The translations under genes and the position numbers were made by a program. 64,000 bases of DNA, taken from contig NZ_CP032550.1 of the NCBI RefSeq assembly GCF_009735645.1, forward strand, positions 1,488,001-1,552,000. Reading direction: 5' to 3'. Below are positions 1-8,210 of the stretch, piece after piece. The stretch comes from Microbacterium oryzae. GTDB taxonomy: Bacteria; Actinomycetota; Actinomycetes; Actinomycetales; Microbacteriaceae. Numbering within the stretch: the first letter of the stretch is position 1; each line of letters begins with the position of its first letter. The notes beneath the pieces were generated by a model. That model was not told where the DNA came from and did not search any database. It was given only the letters and a program-made list of their open reading frames with translations.

Positions 1-553
1 CATGACCGTCGCGCGCCCGTCGACGCCCGCGTCGTACTTCCACCTGCTGCGCCGCCAGGCATACGCGCGCCCGCGGCGTCCGCTGGTGGTCTTCACGCCG
101 AAGGCCATGCTGCGTCTGCGCGGTGCGACGAGCGACATCGCGGAGTTCACGCAGGGCCGCTTCGAGCCGGTCATCGGCGACGACCGAGGCATCGACAAGG
201 CGGGCGTGAAGAAGGTGCTCCTCCACTCCGGCAAGATCCACTGGGATCTGCGCGGCGAGCTGGAGAAGAGCCCGAACCCCGCCATCGCGCTCGTGCGCGT
301 CGAGCAGTTCTACCCCGCCCCCGTCGAGGCCCTGCAGGCGGTCCTCGCGGAGTACCCGAACGCGGAGGTCGTCTGGGTGCAGGACGAGCCCGAGAACCAG
401 GGCGCGTGGCCGTTCATCTCGCTCGAGATCGCCGGCCGCCTCGGCCGGTCGATCTCGGTCGTGTCGCGTCCGGCGGCGGCCGCGCCGTCGACCGGCTCGT
501 CGAAGGTGCACGCCGTCGAGCAGGCCGACCTGCTCTCCCGCGCCCTCTCCTGA
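1..553 (+). CDS. kgd: 2-oxoglutarate dehydrogenase E1/Kgd, 3' end only
   Basis: This is the last ~184 codons of the thiamine-diphosphate-dependent E1 component (multifunctional Kgd type in actinobacteria), which decarboxylates 2-oxoglutarate in the TCA cycle. The reading frame is open at the window start, so the ATG at base 2 is internal, not the start. Typical C-terminal features are visible: the segment PLVVFTPKAMLR, the KVLLHSGKIHWDL strand and VVWVQDEPENQGAW, which belong to the transketolase C-terminal domain. The frame ends at a TGA and is followed 15 bases later by a strong hairpin. The family call is secure; the multifunctional architecture cannot be seen because the N-terminus is outside the window. 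Confidence 0.93.
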   Translation, partial: MTVARPSTPASYFHLLRRQAYARPRRPLVVFTPKAMLRLRGATSDIAEFTQGRFEPVIGDDRGIDKAGVKKVLLHSGKIHWDLRGELEKSPNPAIALVRVEQFYPAPVEALQAVLAEYPNAEVVWVQDEPENQGAWPFISLEIAGRLGRSISVVSRPAAAAPSTGSSKVHAVEQADLLSRALS

Positions 554-567
554 GCGCACCCGCGCGA

Positions 568-601
568 AAGCGGCCGGTCATCCTCGGATGGCCGGCCGCT
601 T
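568..601. terminator. Bidirectional hairpin between kgd and the eis-like gene
   Basis: Arms 568-583 and 586-601 pair over 16 bases with one G:T wobble and a tiny loop. The genes converge here, so it can serve both. The right arm contains GGATGGCC, the octamer discussed in the findings. Confidence 0.75.
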
Positions 602-616
602 CGTCGTGAGGAGGGC

Positions 617-1933
617 TCAGTACCAGATGGTGAGGGCGGGCGCCTCGACCGGCCGCAGCGCCGCGGTGAGGGCGGCCGCCGCCTGCGCGTCGCCCTGGAC
701 GCGGCCCGCCGCGCGGAGCCCCGTGAGCGGCACGCCGCCGAGGTACGCCGCCGACAGCTCCGCGACGCCCAGTCGCAGATCGGGCGTCGCGCCGGGCGCG
801 CTCTCCGCGCGACCGCGGCCATCCGCGTCGATCTCGATGCGCCAGGTTCCGGCGACGAGGCCGAGCGGGTCGCTCACCTCGAGGATGGCCGTGGCCGCGG
901 CGGAGTAGGTGCGCGCGGCGATCGCACGCGGCAGGTCGAGGATGCGCAGCCATCCGTGATCGTGGACGACCTGCGTCGCACCCCGCTCGTCCTGCACGAG
1001 CCAGCGCACCGGGTCGTCGACGGGACGCAGCTTCGCGGTGACCTCGCCGACGAGGTCGTGCTGCAGTGCGAAGCGCCAGAGCGCGGCGGCCGCCTCCGGC
1101 GTCTCCGCCGTGAGGTGGCGGATCTGCAGCTGCGACGGGCGGAAGTCGCCCTCGCCCTCCTCGATCCGGTACGCCATCGCGCCGCGCACGTCGCCCGCCG
1201 CGTCGCGGTAGCGCACGCCGCGCACGGTCTCGCCGTTCTTCGTCGAGGCGTCGAGCCCGGCGTGCTGCCGCCAACGGCGCGGCCAGCCCTCCACCTCGCC
1301 CGGCCGTGCGGTGCGCCCGCGCTCGTACACGTCGGAGAGGTCGTCGGCGAGCTGCTCGCGCGAGACGAACTCGACCCGGCCATCCGGCTCGTACCCCGCC
1401 CAGCCCGCACGACGGGTGTCGATCGTCCAGCGGCTCATCGGCACGGCCGCGCCGAAGCCGTAGCGTCCGTAGATCGTCGCCTCCGTCGCGGTGAGGCCGG
1501 CGATCGCGAGGCCGGCGTCGGCGGCCGCCCGCAGCTCGCCCTCCAGCATCGCGCGGGCGACGCCGCGGCGGCGATGCGTGGGGCTCACGGTCACGCCGCT
1601 GACCGCCCACATGTCGAGCTCGCCGCCGGGCACCGTCAGCTCGGTGACCCAGGAGTGCACGGTGGCGACGGGCACGCCCTCCTGCGCGACGCCCTCGTCG
1701 AACACCGCCACGTAGCGGTTCGACGTGCTCACGAGCTGCTTCTGCTCGTCGATGTAGGCGTCGTCGACCTCGGGTCCGAGGAAGCCGCGCGAGACGGCCT
1801 GGATCATCCGGGAGAACGCGGTGCGGTCGTCGTGATCGACGGTGCGGTAGTCGAGACCCGTCGCCGCGAGGCGCTCGCGCGAGGTCGGGTCGAGGGGAAC
1901 GGTGCGCGGATCGATGCTGCTCACGCCTCCCAC
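617..1933 (-). CDS. Eis-like GNAT N-acetyltransferase
   Basis: A 438-residue protein of the Eis (enhanced intracellular survival) type: an N-terminal GNAT domain, a second degenerate GNAT domain and a C-terminal sterol-carrier-like domain. The acetyl-CoA pyrophosphate loop is visible as VSPTHRRRGVARAML near residue 115, followed by ATEATIYGRYGFG, a signature of this family. The chain ends in a tyrosine with a free carboxylate (LTIWY), as expected because the terminal carboxylate is catalytic in Eis enzymes. Length fits (family about 400-430). Known relatives acetylate aminoglycosides or peptide/protein lysines; the substrate here is unknown. The gene stands alone, convergent with kgd. Confidence 0.85.
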   Translation of the reverse strand: MGGVSSIDPRTVPLDPTSRERLAATGLDYRTVDHDDRTAFSRMIQAVSRGFLGPEVDDAYIDEQKQLVSTSNRYVAVFDEGVAQEGVPVATVHSWVTELTVPGGELDMWAVSGVTVSPTHRRRGVARAMLEGELRAAADAGLAIAGLTATEATIYGRYGFGAAVPMSRWTIDTRRAGWAGYEPDGRVEFVSREQLADDLSDVYERGRTARPGEVEGWPRRWRQHAGLDASTKNGETVRGVRYRDAAGDVRGAMAYRIEEGEGDFRPSQLQIRHLTAETPEAAAALWRFALQHDLVGEVTAKLRPVDDPVRWLVQDERGATQVVHDHGWLRILDLPRAIAARTYSAAATAILEVSDPLGLVAGTWRIEIDADGRGRAESAPGATPDLRLGVAELSAAYLGGVPLTGLRAAGRVQGDAQAAAALTAALRPVEAPALTIWY

Positions 1934-1989
1934 CCTACGGCGCGGCGCGCGGGGCGAGCCCGGCCGGCACCGCCCCGCGGGGGCGCCGG

Positions 1990-3078
1990 TCAGTGCGAGA
2001 CCGGACGCACGACGACGGGGACGACGTCGATGGCGACGCCGACGCGCTCGTCGAAGGCGAGCCGCTCGGTCGCCGGGTGCTGCACACGCACGAGCGCGGA
2101 CCCACCGGGCGACTGCACCCGCACGAGCGAGCGACGGAAGCTGCCGAGGAACGTCGATTCCACGACGACCCCCGGGATCGCGCCGCCGAGCCTCACGTTC
2201 TCCGGGCGGACGAACGCTTCCGCGGGACCGTCGGGCGCGGGGGCGACGAGCGGCATCCGCGCGCCCAGCACCTCCGCGACTCCGCCCGTGACGGTCGCGG
2301 GAAGCAGCGACGAGAACCCGACGAACGCCGCCACGGTCGGCGTCGCGGGTCGCAGGTAGAGATCCTCGGGAGCGCCGACCTGCTCGATCCGGCCCGAGTT
2401 CATGACCGCGATCCGGTCGGACACCGCGAGCGCCTCCTCCTGGTCGTGCGTGACGAAGACCGTCGTGATGCCGAGGCGCAGCTGGAGGGCGCGGATCTCC
2501 TCGCGCAGCTGCACGCGCACCTTGGCGTCGAGCGCCGACAGCGGTTCGTCGAGCAGCAGCACACGGGGCTCCGTCACGAGGGCGCGCGCGAGCGCGACGC
2601 GCTGCTGCTGTCCGCCCGAGAGCTGGTGGGGGTAGCGGTCGGCGAGGTGATCGAGCGCGACGAGCCGCAGCGCGTCGACGGCGCGCGCTGCCGCCTCACG
2701 CTTCGGCACACGGCGGCGCTCGAGGCCGAAGGCCGTGTTCTGCCGCACCGTCAGGTGCGGGAAGAGCGAGTACGACTGGAACACCATGCCGAGATCGCGC
2801 CGGTTCGTCGGCACCGTCGAGACGTCGGAACCGGCGATGCGCACGATTCCCGCGGTCGCGTGCTCGAGGCCCGCGAGGATCCGAAGCAGGGTCGTCTTGC
2901 CGCACCCCGAAGGGCCGAGGAGCGAGAGGAACTCCCCCGGGCGCACGTCGAGGTCGACGCCGTGCAGCACTCGCGTGCGCCCGTACTCCTTCACGACGCC
3001 CTCGAAGCCGACGGGCACGCCCTTGATTCGCTCGGCGGGAGCGGCTGCGCCGATGGTGTCGATCGCGTCGAGGGTCAT
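1990..3078 (-). CDS. ABC transporter ATP-binding protein (PotA/FbpC type)
   Basis: A 362-residue ATPase energising the importer encoded just upstream. Walker A is GPSGCGKTTLL (about residue 53), the signature [15 protein letters not shown] and Walker B VLLLDEPLSALD follow, and a C-terminal TOBE-like domain (about residues 280-360) is typical of the spermidine/iron/sulfate (CUT/MOI) group. The start is ATG at 3078, which overlaps the stop of the preceding permease as ATGA; in-frame sequence further upstream belongs to an alternative frame of that permease. Last gene of the four-gene operon. Substrate class cannot be fixed from the ATPase. Confidence 0.9.
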   Translation of the reverse strand: MTLDAIDTIGAAAPAERIKGVPVGFEGVVKEYGRTRVLHGVDLDVRPGEFLSLLGPSGCGKTTLLRILAGLEHATAGIVRIAGSDVSTVPTNRRDLGMVFQSYSLFPHLTVRQNTAFGLERRRVPKREAAARAVDALRLVALDHLADRYPHQLSGGQQQRVALARALVTEPRVLLLDEPLSALDAKVRVQLREEIRALQLRLGITTVFVTHDQEEALAVSDRIAVMNSGRIEQVGAPEDLYLRPATPTVAAFVGFSSLLPATVTGGVAEVLGARMPLVAPAPDGPAEAFVRPENVRLGGAIPGVVVESTFLGSFRRSLVRVQSPGGSALVRVQHPATERLAFDERVGVAIDVVPVVVRPVSH

Positions 3079-3875
3079 GGGAGGGTCCTTTTCGAGCGGG
3101 TGCGGCCGGCGAGCCCGATGACGGCGAGCAGCGCGAAGGCGAAGACGAGAGAGAGCAGGGAGAGGATGACGGGCGCCCACGGATCCTGCTTGCCGACGAC
3201 GACGAGCGCGGTCTGCAGGTTCTGCCGGCCCAGGATGGAGGCGATCGTGAACTCGCCGAGCACGACGGCGACCGCGATGAGTGACGCGGCGAGGAGCCCC
3301 TGTCGGAGGTTCGGCGCAATGACGCGCAAGAGCGTGGTCGTCCATCCGGCGCCCAGGGTGCGGGCCGCCTCTGACAGGGTCGGCAGATCGACGGCGTCGA
3401 CGGCCGCTCGGATCGCCCGATAGGCGAACGGGAGGACGGTGATCCCGTAGGCGAAGGCGAGCGTCCAGATGCCGGTGCCCACCGCCCGGCCGATGCCCTG
3501 GTAGATGGGGGCCAGCCCCACGACGACCACGATCGCCGGGATGGAGATCGGCAGCAGCACGACGAACTCGAACGCGCGCCGCAGCCTCGGGAATCGCAGC
3601 TCGACGAGGATGACCGTCGGGGCGAGCAGCACGAGGACGATCGCGACCGTCACGAGGGCCAGCACGAGGGAGTTCGCGAGCCCGGTCCAGACCGGCCGGT
3701 AGGTTCCGGCCAGCGCGGGATCGAACAGCGCCGCCCAATGGACGAGCGAATGGGCGTCGCCGTCGCGCAGCGAGTACTCGATCATCGACAGGATCGGGAT
3801 GGCGAACACGGCGAGGAGGAGGGCGCCGATGATCCAGCGGGTGACCGGGCGAGGAGCGAACGAAGCGGCGCTCAT
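3075..3875 (-). CDS. ABC transporter permease (second of pair)
   Basis: A 266-residue inner-membrane permease with about six predicted helices. The EAA-loop region reads LPTLSEAARTLGAGWTTTLLRVIAPNLRQG near residues 160-190, which couples to the ATPase. Start chosen at ATG 3875 because it overlaps the stop of the upstream permease (ATGA) and gives an N-terminus leading straight into the first helix. Together with the neighbouring permease it forms the translocation channel. Similar to PotC/ThiP/FbpB-type halves; substrate undetermined. Confidence 0.88.
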   Translation of the reverse strand: MSAASFAPRPVTRWIIGALLLAVFAIPILSMIEYSLRDGDAHSLVHWAALFDPALAGTYRPVWTGLANSLVLALVTVAIVLVLLAPTVILVELRFPRLRRAFEFVVLLPISIPAIVVVVGLAPIYQGIGRAVGTGIWTLAFAYGITVLPFAYRAIRAAVDAVDLPTLSEAARTLGAGWTTTLLRVIAPNLRQGLLAASLIAVAVVLGEFTIASILGRQNLQTALVVVGKQDPWAPVILSLLSLVFAFALLAVIGLAGRTRSKRTLP

Positions 3876-4792
3876 CGTCGCCACCTCGCCGCCCGGCTCT
3901 CGATGGCGGAGTACCCCCACATGCATGCCGCGACGATGACGATCATGCCCAGGGCGAGGGCGCCGGCGAGGTTCTCCCGACCGAGCACGGTCTCGCTCGT
4001 GAGCGCCGCGCGGATCTGCAGCGGCACGATCTGAGAGCCCTGACTGGCCAGTGCGGCCGCGGTCGCATAGGAGGAGAACGCGTTGGCGAACAGCAGCAGC
4101 AGGCTCGCGAGGAACGCCGGGGCGAGCACGGGGATGCCGATGAAGCGCCAGAAGCCGAGGCGCGTGCCGCCCAGCGTGAGGTTCGCCTCGGCCCAGGTCG
4201 GCCGGAGTGCCGCCATGGCGGGCAGGAAGGTGATGATCATGAGGGGAACCTGGAAGTACAGGTAGGTGGGGACGAGGCCCGGCAGCGCGTACAGCCAGTT
4301 GCGGCCCTCATGGATGTCGATGCCCGTCGCGTCGAGGATCAGCCGCGTGACGAGCCCCTGCGCGCCCAGCGTCGCGATGAACGCGAAGGCGAGCATGACC
4401 CCGCCGAACTGCGCGAGCACGCTGGACGCCGCGTCCACGGCGATGCGGATGCGACCGCCCTCGGGGGCGCCGAGGAGCGCGTAGCAGGCGAGGGCTCCGA
4501 CGACTGCGCCGACCGCCGCGGTGACCGCCGAGAGCCAGAGGGAGCTGCCGAAGGCGCGGAGCACGGTCGGCTCGAGCAGCCCTGCGATGTTCTCGAGGGT
4601 GAACGCGCCGTCGCCGTCGAAGAAGGCGGTGCCGAGCGCGATCGTGGTGGGGACCAGCAGGAAGACGAAGACGTAGGCGGCGAACGGCGCAAGGCCGAGG
4701 ACGGCAAGACCCGGGCGCACGCGGCGGGGCGGGGGCGGAGAGGGCGCCTGCGCGGCAGCCGGCACCCTCTCCGCGGTGATGGCGAAGGTCAC
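3872..4792 (-). CDS. ABC transporter permease (first of pair)
   Basis: A 306-residue permease with a proline-rich cytoplasmic N-terminus (SPPPPRRVRPG) and about six helices. The EAA-like motif is EANLTLGGTRLGFWRFIGIPVLAPAF. The start is GTG at 4792, overlapping the binding-protein stop as GTGA; a longer frame upstream is only the shadow of the binding-protein gene. It pairs with the permease that follows. Family: PotB/CysT-like binding-protein-dependent transport. Confidence 0.87.
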   Translation of the reverse strand: MTFAITAERVPAAAQAPSPPPPRRVRPGLAVLGLAPFAAYVFVFLLVPTTIALGTAFFDGDGAFTLENIAGLLEPTVLRAFGSSLWLSAVTAAVGAVVGALACYALLGAPEGGRIRIAVDAASSVLAQFGGVMLAFAFIATLGAQGLVTRLILDATGIDIHEGRNWLYALPGLVPTYLYFQVPLMIITFLPAMAALRPTWAEANLTLGGTRLGFWRFIGIPVLAPAFLASLLLLFANAFSSYATAAALASQGSQIVPLQIRAALTSETVLGRENLAGALALGMIVIVAACMWGYSAIESRAARWRR

Positions 4793-5916
4793 TCGACCGC
4801 GGCGGCCCAGGAGTCGCCGAGCACCGCGCCGGCGGCCTCCGACTGCTCCTCGGTGGGCACGACGGTCTGGGCAGGCGTCTCCGGGAGGGCGGCGAAGAGC
4901 TCCTCGTCGATGGTGCCGGCCTCGGCCATCGCTTCGGCGCGGACAGGGCGCGCTCCGCCCTTCAGCCACAGGTTCTGCACCTCGTCGCTGTAGAGGAACT
5001 CCTGCCAGAGGCGCGCCGCGGCGGGGTGCGGGGCGTCGACGTTGATCGCCTGGTTGTAGTAGCCGGCGTAGCCGATGCCGTCGAGGACGACGGTCTTCCA
5101 GTCCGGGTTCTCGGCGCTGTGGGCGGCGTTGAGGTAGTCCCAGTCGAAGACGACCGGTGTCTCGCCGGAGGCCACGGTCGCGGAGGTCACGTCGACCTTG
5201 AGGAGATTCCCCGCGTCGTTCAACTCCGAGAAGAAGTCGATCCCCGGCTGGAAGTCGTCGAGCGTGCCGCCCGACTGCACCGCCGCGAGGCCGACCGCGG
5301 CGAACGCGGCGCCGGCCTGCGTCGGATCGCCGTTGATCGCCACAGCGCCGGCGTACTCCGTTCCCAGGAGGTCGTCGAGCGATGTCGGCTCGTCGAACGT
5401 CGACGCGTCGTAGCCGATCGACATGTACCCGCCGTAGTCGCCGACGAAGAGCCCCTCGGGGTGCTTCAGCTCGTCGGGGATGTCATCCCACGTCTCCACC
5501 TGGTACGGCGCGAACTGGTCGGTGCTCTGCAGCGCGACGGTGAGACCGAGGTCGAACACGTCAGGCGCGGTATCGAGGCCTGCGTTGGCCTCCGCGGCCT
5601 GGATCTCCTCCGCGCTGGACACGTCGGGCGACTGCTCCTCGATGGCGATCTCCGGGTAGCGCTCGGCGAAGAGGTCGAGGATCTCGCCGTAGTTCGCCCA
5701 GTCGCGCGGCAGCGCGATGACGTTCAGCGCGCCCTCCGCCTTCGCCGCCTCCTCGAGCGCCTCGATGGAGCCGAAGTCCTCCAGGCTCTCGGCACCGGCG
5801 GCGTCGACGCCGGATGCGTCGGCGGCACCGGCGGCACCGCCGGAAGCGCAGCCGCTGAGAGCGACGGCGGTGGCGGCCAGCAGGCCGAGAGAGGCGAGCA
5901 CAGGGCGTCGTGACAT
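4789..5916 (-). CDS. ABC transporter substrate-binding lipoprotein (PotD-like)
   Basis: A 375-residue extracellular solute-binding protein, family 1. The start ATG at 5916 is preceded by GGAGGATC and gives a lipoprotein signal ending LSGCAS, so it is probably lipid-anchored at Cys-23 or so. The mature part has the features of polyamine/iron-type binders, e.g. DVFDLGLTVALQ, AVAINGDPTQAGAA and ARLWQEFLYSDEVQ. First gene of the operon, so the promoter should lie in the 138-base gap upstream. Candidates are polyamine, thiamine, iron or 2-aminoethylphosphonate-like ligands; the sequence alone does not decide. Confidence 0.88.
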   Translation of the reverse strand: MSRRPVLASLGLLAATAVALSGCASGGAAGAADASGVDAAGAESLEDFGSIEALEEAAKAEGALNVIALPRDWANYGEILDLFAERYPEIAIEEQSPDVSSAEEIQAAEANAGLDTAPDVFDLGLTVALQSTDQFAPYQVETWDDIPDELKHPEGLFVGDYGGYMSIGYDASTFDEPTSLDDLLGTEYAGAVAINGDPTQAGAAFAAVGLAAVQSGGTLDDFQPGIDFFSELNDAGNLLKVDVTSATVASGETPVVFDWDYLNAAHSAENPDWKTVVLDGIGYAGYYNQAINVDAPHPAAARLWQEFLYSDEVQNLWLKGGARPVRAEAMAEAGTIDEELFAALPETPAQTVVPTEEQSEAAGAVLGDSWAAAVE

Positions 5917-6054
5917 GGGGATCCTCCGGTGAGGTGCTTCGGGAGCGCGCTCGGGCAGCGCACGAACCGCGAAGTTACCCACGGCGCATGACGGAATGTC
6001 CTTCTTCCGGTGACAGGTCCCCCGCGCCCCGGTGACGCGCGGGTGAACGCGGGC

Positions 6055-6396
6055 TCACATGAGGTGGTCGAACCCCTCGAGGGGCCAGCCGGCCCCGGCG
6101 AGGCGCGCGGCGACGCGATGGATGTCCTCGTCGCCCGGGTGCTCGAGCACGCGCTGGCGCGTGGCCTCGGCGATGTCGGCGGCCGTGAACGGCGCGCCCT
6201 CGCTCTCGATGAGCGCGCGCGTGACGGCGTCGACCTCCGCGTCGGTGAGCTTGCGGTGCAGCACCTCGAGGAGCGGCACGTAGTCCTGCGCGGGCACGCC
6301 GTCGGCGTAACCTCGCCGCAGCCACTCCACGACGGATCCGAGCCCGAGACGGCGGACGACGGGCGTGCCGTCGGGGTACTCGTTCATCTCAGCCAC
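6055..6396 (-). CDS. DUF3349 family protein
   Basis: A 113-residue soluble protein of the actinobacterial DUF3349 family, recognised from YPDGTPVVRR, YADGVPAQDYVPLLEVLHRKLTD and the helix VDAVTRALIE. Function is unknown in the family. The GTG at 6396 overlaps the end of the upstream membrane-protein gene; ATG at 6387, one base after that stop, is an equally good start. It is the last gene behind a phosphate permease module, but nothing ties it to phosphate. Confidence 0.8.
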   Translation of the reverse strand: MAEMNEYPDGTPVVRRLGLGSVVEWLRRGYADGVPAQDYVPLLEVLHRKLTDAEVDAVTRALIESEGAPFTAADIAEATRQRVLEHPGDEDIHRVAARLAGAGWPLEGFDHLM

Positions 6397-6658
6397 CGAA
6401 CATCTGCTTCCCGAACACGATGACCACGACGCCGAACAGCGCGATCGCGCCGCAGAGCCCGAAGCAGACCCACGCGCCGATGCGGCCCGCGTGCGTCGTG
6501 GGAGCGGAAGCGTCGTCGGTCGCGACGTAGCCCGCGGGCACCGCCGCGAGCGAGCGCATGCCGAGCGCGAACAGCGACGGCAGCCCCGCGCCGAACAGCA
6601 GACCGACGACGATCACCTGCCACAGCGAGTCCAGCATCCCGAGCACGTCGAGCTCCAT
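6389..6658 (-). CDS. Small two-helix membrane protein of the PiT module (copy 1)
   Basis: An 89-residue protein with two hydrophobic segments: about 12-35 (SLWQVIVVGLLFGAGLPSLF) and about 62-85 (ICF/VCF-type helix ending VVVIVFGKQMFGG). It starts 1 base after the upstream PiT permease gene ends. The second copy at 7961-8206 shares GLPxLFALG and the VIVFGKxxFG end, and also follows a PiT gene, so the pair was duplicated as a unit. Function unknown; an accessory subunit of the permease is a reasonable inference. Confidence 0.8.
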   Translation of the reverse strand: MELDVLGMLDSLWQVIVVGLLFGAGLPSLFALGMRSLAAVPAGYVATDDASAPTTHAGRIGAWVCFGLCGAIALFGVVVIVFGKQMFGG

Positions 6659-6659
6659 G

Positions 6660-7829
6660 TCAGACCAGCGCCTTCTCTGCGACCTCGGCGGCGAGCGCCT
6701 CGTCCCAGTCCTCGTTCACGTTGTCGGGGTTCACCGGCTTGCGCTTCGCGCGCAGCCACATCGAGAGGGCGAGCACGACGAGGATGGCGAACACGACGAG
6801 CACGCCGGCGAGACCGCCGATCGCGCTGCCGAGCATCCAGCAGACCGCGCCCACGATGGCCGCCGCCGGCAGCGTGATGACCCAGGCCACGGCCATCCGA
6901 CCCGCCACGCCCCAGCGCACCTCGGCGCCCTTCTTGCCGAGGCCGGTGCCGAGGATGGAGCCGGTCGCGACGTGCGTCGTCGACAGCGGCAGGCCCAGGT
7001 GGCTCGAGGTGAGGATGATCGCCGCGCTGGACGCCTCCGCGGCCATGCCCTGCGGCGCGCCGATCTCGACGAGGCCCTTGCCGAGGGTGCGGATGACGCG
7101 CCATCCGCCGAGGTACGTGCCGAGCGCGATCGCGAGGGCGCAGGAGGCCTTCACCCAGAACGGGATGTCGTCCTCGCCCGTGAGGGCGCCGTGCGCGACG
7201 AGGGCGAGGAAGATGACGCCCATCGTCTTCTGCGCGTCGTTGGTGCCGTGCGCGAGCGAGACGAGCGACGCCGAGCCGATCTGGCCCCAGCGGAAGCCCT
7301 TCTCCTCGATCCGCCGCGGCACGCGGGCCGTGATGCGGTAGATGGCGCGGGTGCCGACGGCGGCGACGAGCGCCGCGACCACGGGCGCGAGCAGTGCGGG
7401 CAGCACGACCTTGGCGACGATCGACCCCCACAGCACGCCGTTGACGCCGTTGACGACGCCCCACACGAGCGCGGCGCCGATGAGGCCGCCGAAGAGCGCG
7501 TGGCTCGACGACGACGGCAGGCCGAACAGCCAGGTCAGCAGGTTCCAGATGATGCCGCCGACGAGGCCGGCGAACACGATGAGCATGAGCTGCTCGCCGT
7601 GCGCCTGTCCGAGGTCGACGACGTCGCCGCCGATGGTCTTCGCGACCTCGATCGAGAGGAACGCGCCGACGAGGTTCAGTCCGGCCGAGAGGGCGACCGC
7701 GGCGCGGGGCTTGAGCGCTCCCGTGGCGATGGAGGTGGCCATCGCGTTGCCGGTGTCGTGGAATCCGTTGGTGAAGTCGAACGCGAGCGCCGTGATCACG
7801 ACGATCGAGAGCACGAGGAGCTCTTCCAT
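6660..7829 (-). CDS. PiT family inorganic phosphate permease (copy 1)
   Basis: A 389-residue integral membrane protein of the PiT/PHO-4 family, which imports phosphate (as neutral metal phosphate in bacteria) with protons. The two inverted-repeat signatures are visible: GFHDTGNAMATSIATGAL near residue 22 and SLAHGTNDAQKTMG near residue 190, the latter with the invariant GANDxxK-like motif. About ten helices. A PHO-box-like direct repeat sits ~60 bases upstream (7890-7907), suggesting phosphate control. The paralogue at 8211-9398 is about 75-80% identical by eye. Confidence 0.93.
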   Translation of the reverse strand: MEELLVLSIVVITALAFDFTNGFHDTGNAMATSIATGALKPRAAVALSAGLNLVGAFLSIEVAKTIGGDVVDLGQAHGEQLMLIVFAGLVGGIIWNLLTWLFGLPSSSSHALFGGLIGAALVWGVVNGVNGVLWGSIVAKVVLPALLAPVVAALVAAVGTRAIYRITARVPRRIEEKGFRWGQIGSASLVSLAHGTNDAQKTMGVIFLALVAHGALTGEDDIPFWVKASCALAIALGTYLGGWRVIRTLGKGLVEIGAPQGMAAEASSAAIILTSSHLGLPLSTTHVATGSILGTGLGKKGAEVRWGVAGRMAVAWVITLPAAAIVGAVCWMLGSAIGGLAGVLVVFAILVVLALSMWLRAKRKPVNPDNVNEDWDEALAAEVAEKALV

Positions 7830-7889
7830 ACCTCTATGGTCGCGCGCGCGCGAGGGTCGCGCGTGCGGATGAGGGCTTCAGCGGCGTCT

Positions 7890-7907
7890 GTTCACCCAAC
7901 GTTCATC
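7890..7907 (+). promoter_or_regulatory. PHO-box-like 11-bp direct repeat upstream of PiT copy 1
   Basis: GTTCACC (7890-7896), four bases, then GTTCATC (7901-7907): two near-identical heptamers with an 11-base period, matching the direct-repeat unit bound by PhoP in streptomycetes. Another GTTCACC lies at 7935-7941. The repeat is ~60 bases upstream of the PiT start but reads on the opposite strand to the gene. Confidence 0.5.
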
Positions 7908-7960
7908 TCGTCGTGGGCGGGTCGGTTGCCAGGTGTTCACCGGCGGGTCGGATGGCCCGC

Positions 7961-8206
7961 TCAGGCTCCGAAGATCACCTTGCCGAAGACGATGATGACG
8001 ATGCCGAACACCGCCGCCACCGCGCAGAGCGCGAAGCAGATCCAGGCACCCGCTCGCGCACGGGAGGAGACCTCGGGGTGCTCCTCTGTGCCCGCGAGGA
8101 GCCGGGTGCCGAGGGCGAAGAGGGCGGGCAGACCCGCGCCGAGGATCAGACCGGCGATGACGACCTGCAGGAGGGCCGCGGAGATCGCGGCGACGTCGAT
8201 GTGCAT
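7961..8206 (-). CDS. Small two-helix membrane protein of the PiT module (copy 2)
   Basis: An 81-residue protein with hydrophobic segments at about 8-32 (LLQVVIAGLILGAGLPALFA) and 54-78 (ICFALCAVAAVFGIVIIVFG). It begins 4 bases after the PiT copy 2 stop. It is clearly homologous to the product of 6389-6658, although the linker between helices differs (TEEHPEVSSRAR against the longer linker of copy 1). Function unknown. Confidence 0.8.
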   Translation of the reverse strand: MHIDVAAISAALLQVVIAGLILGAGLPALFALGTRLLAGTEEHPEVSSRARAGAWICFALCAVAAVFGIVIIVFGKVIFGA

Positions 8207-8210
8207 GCCG

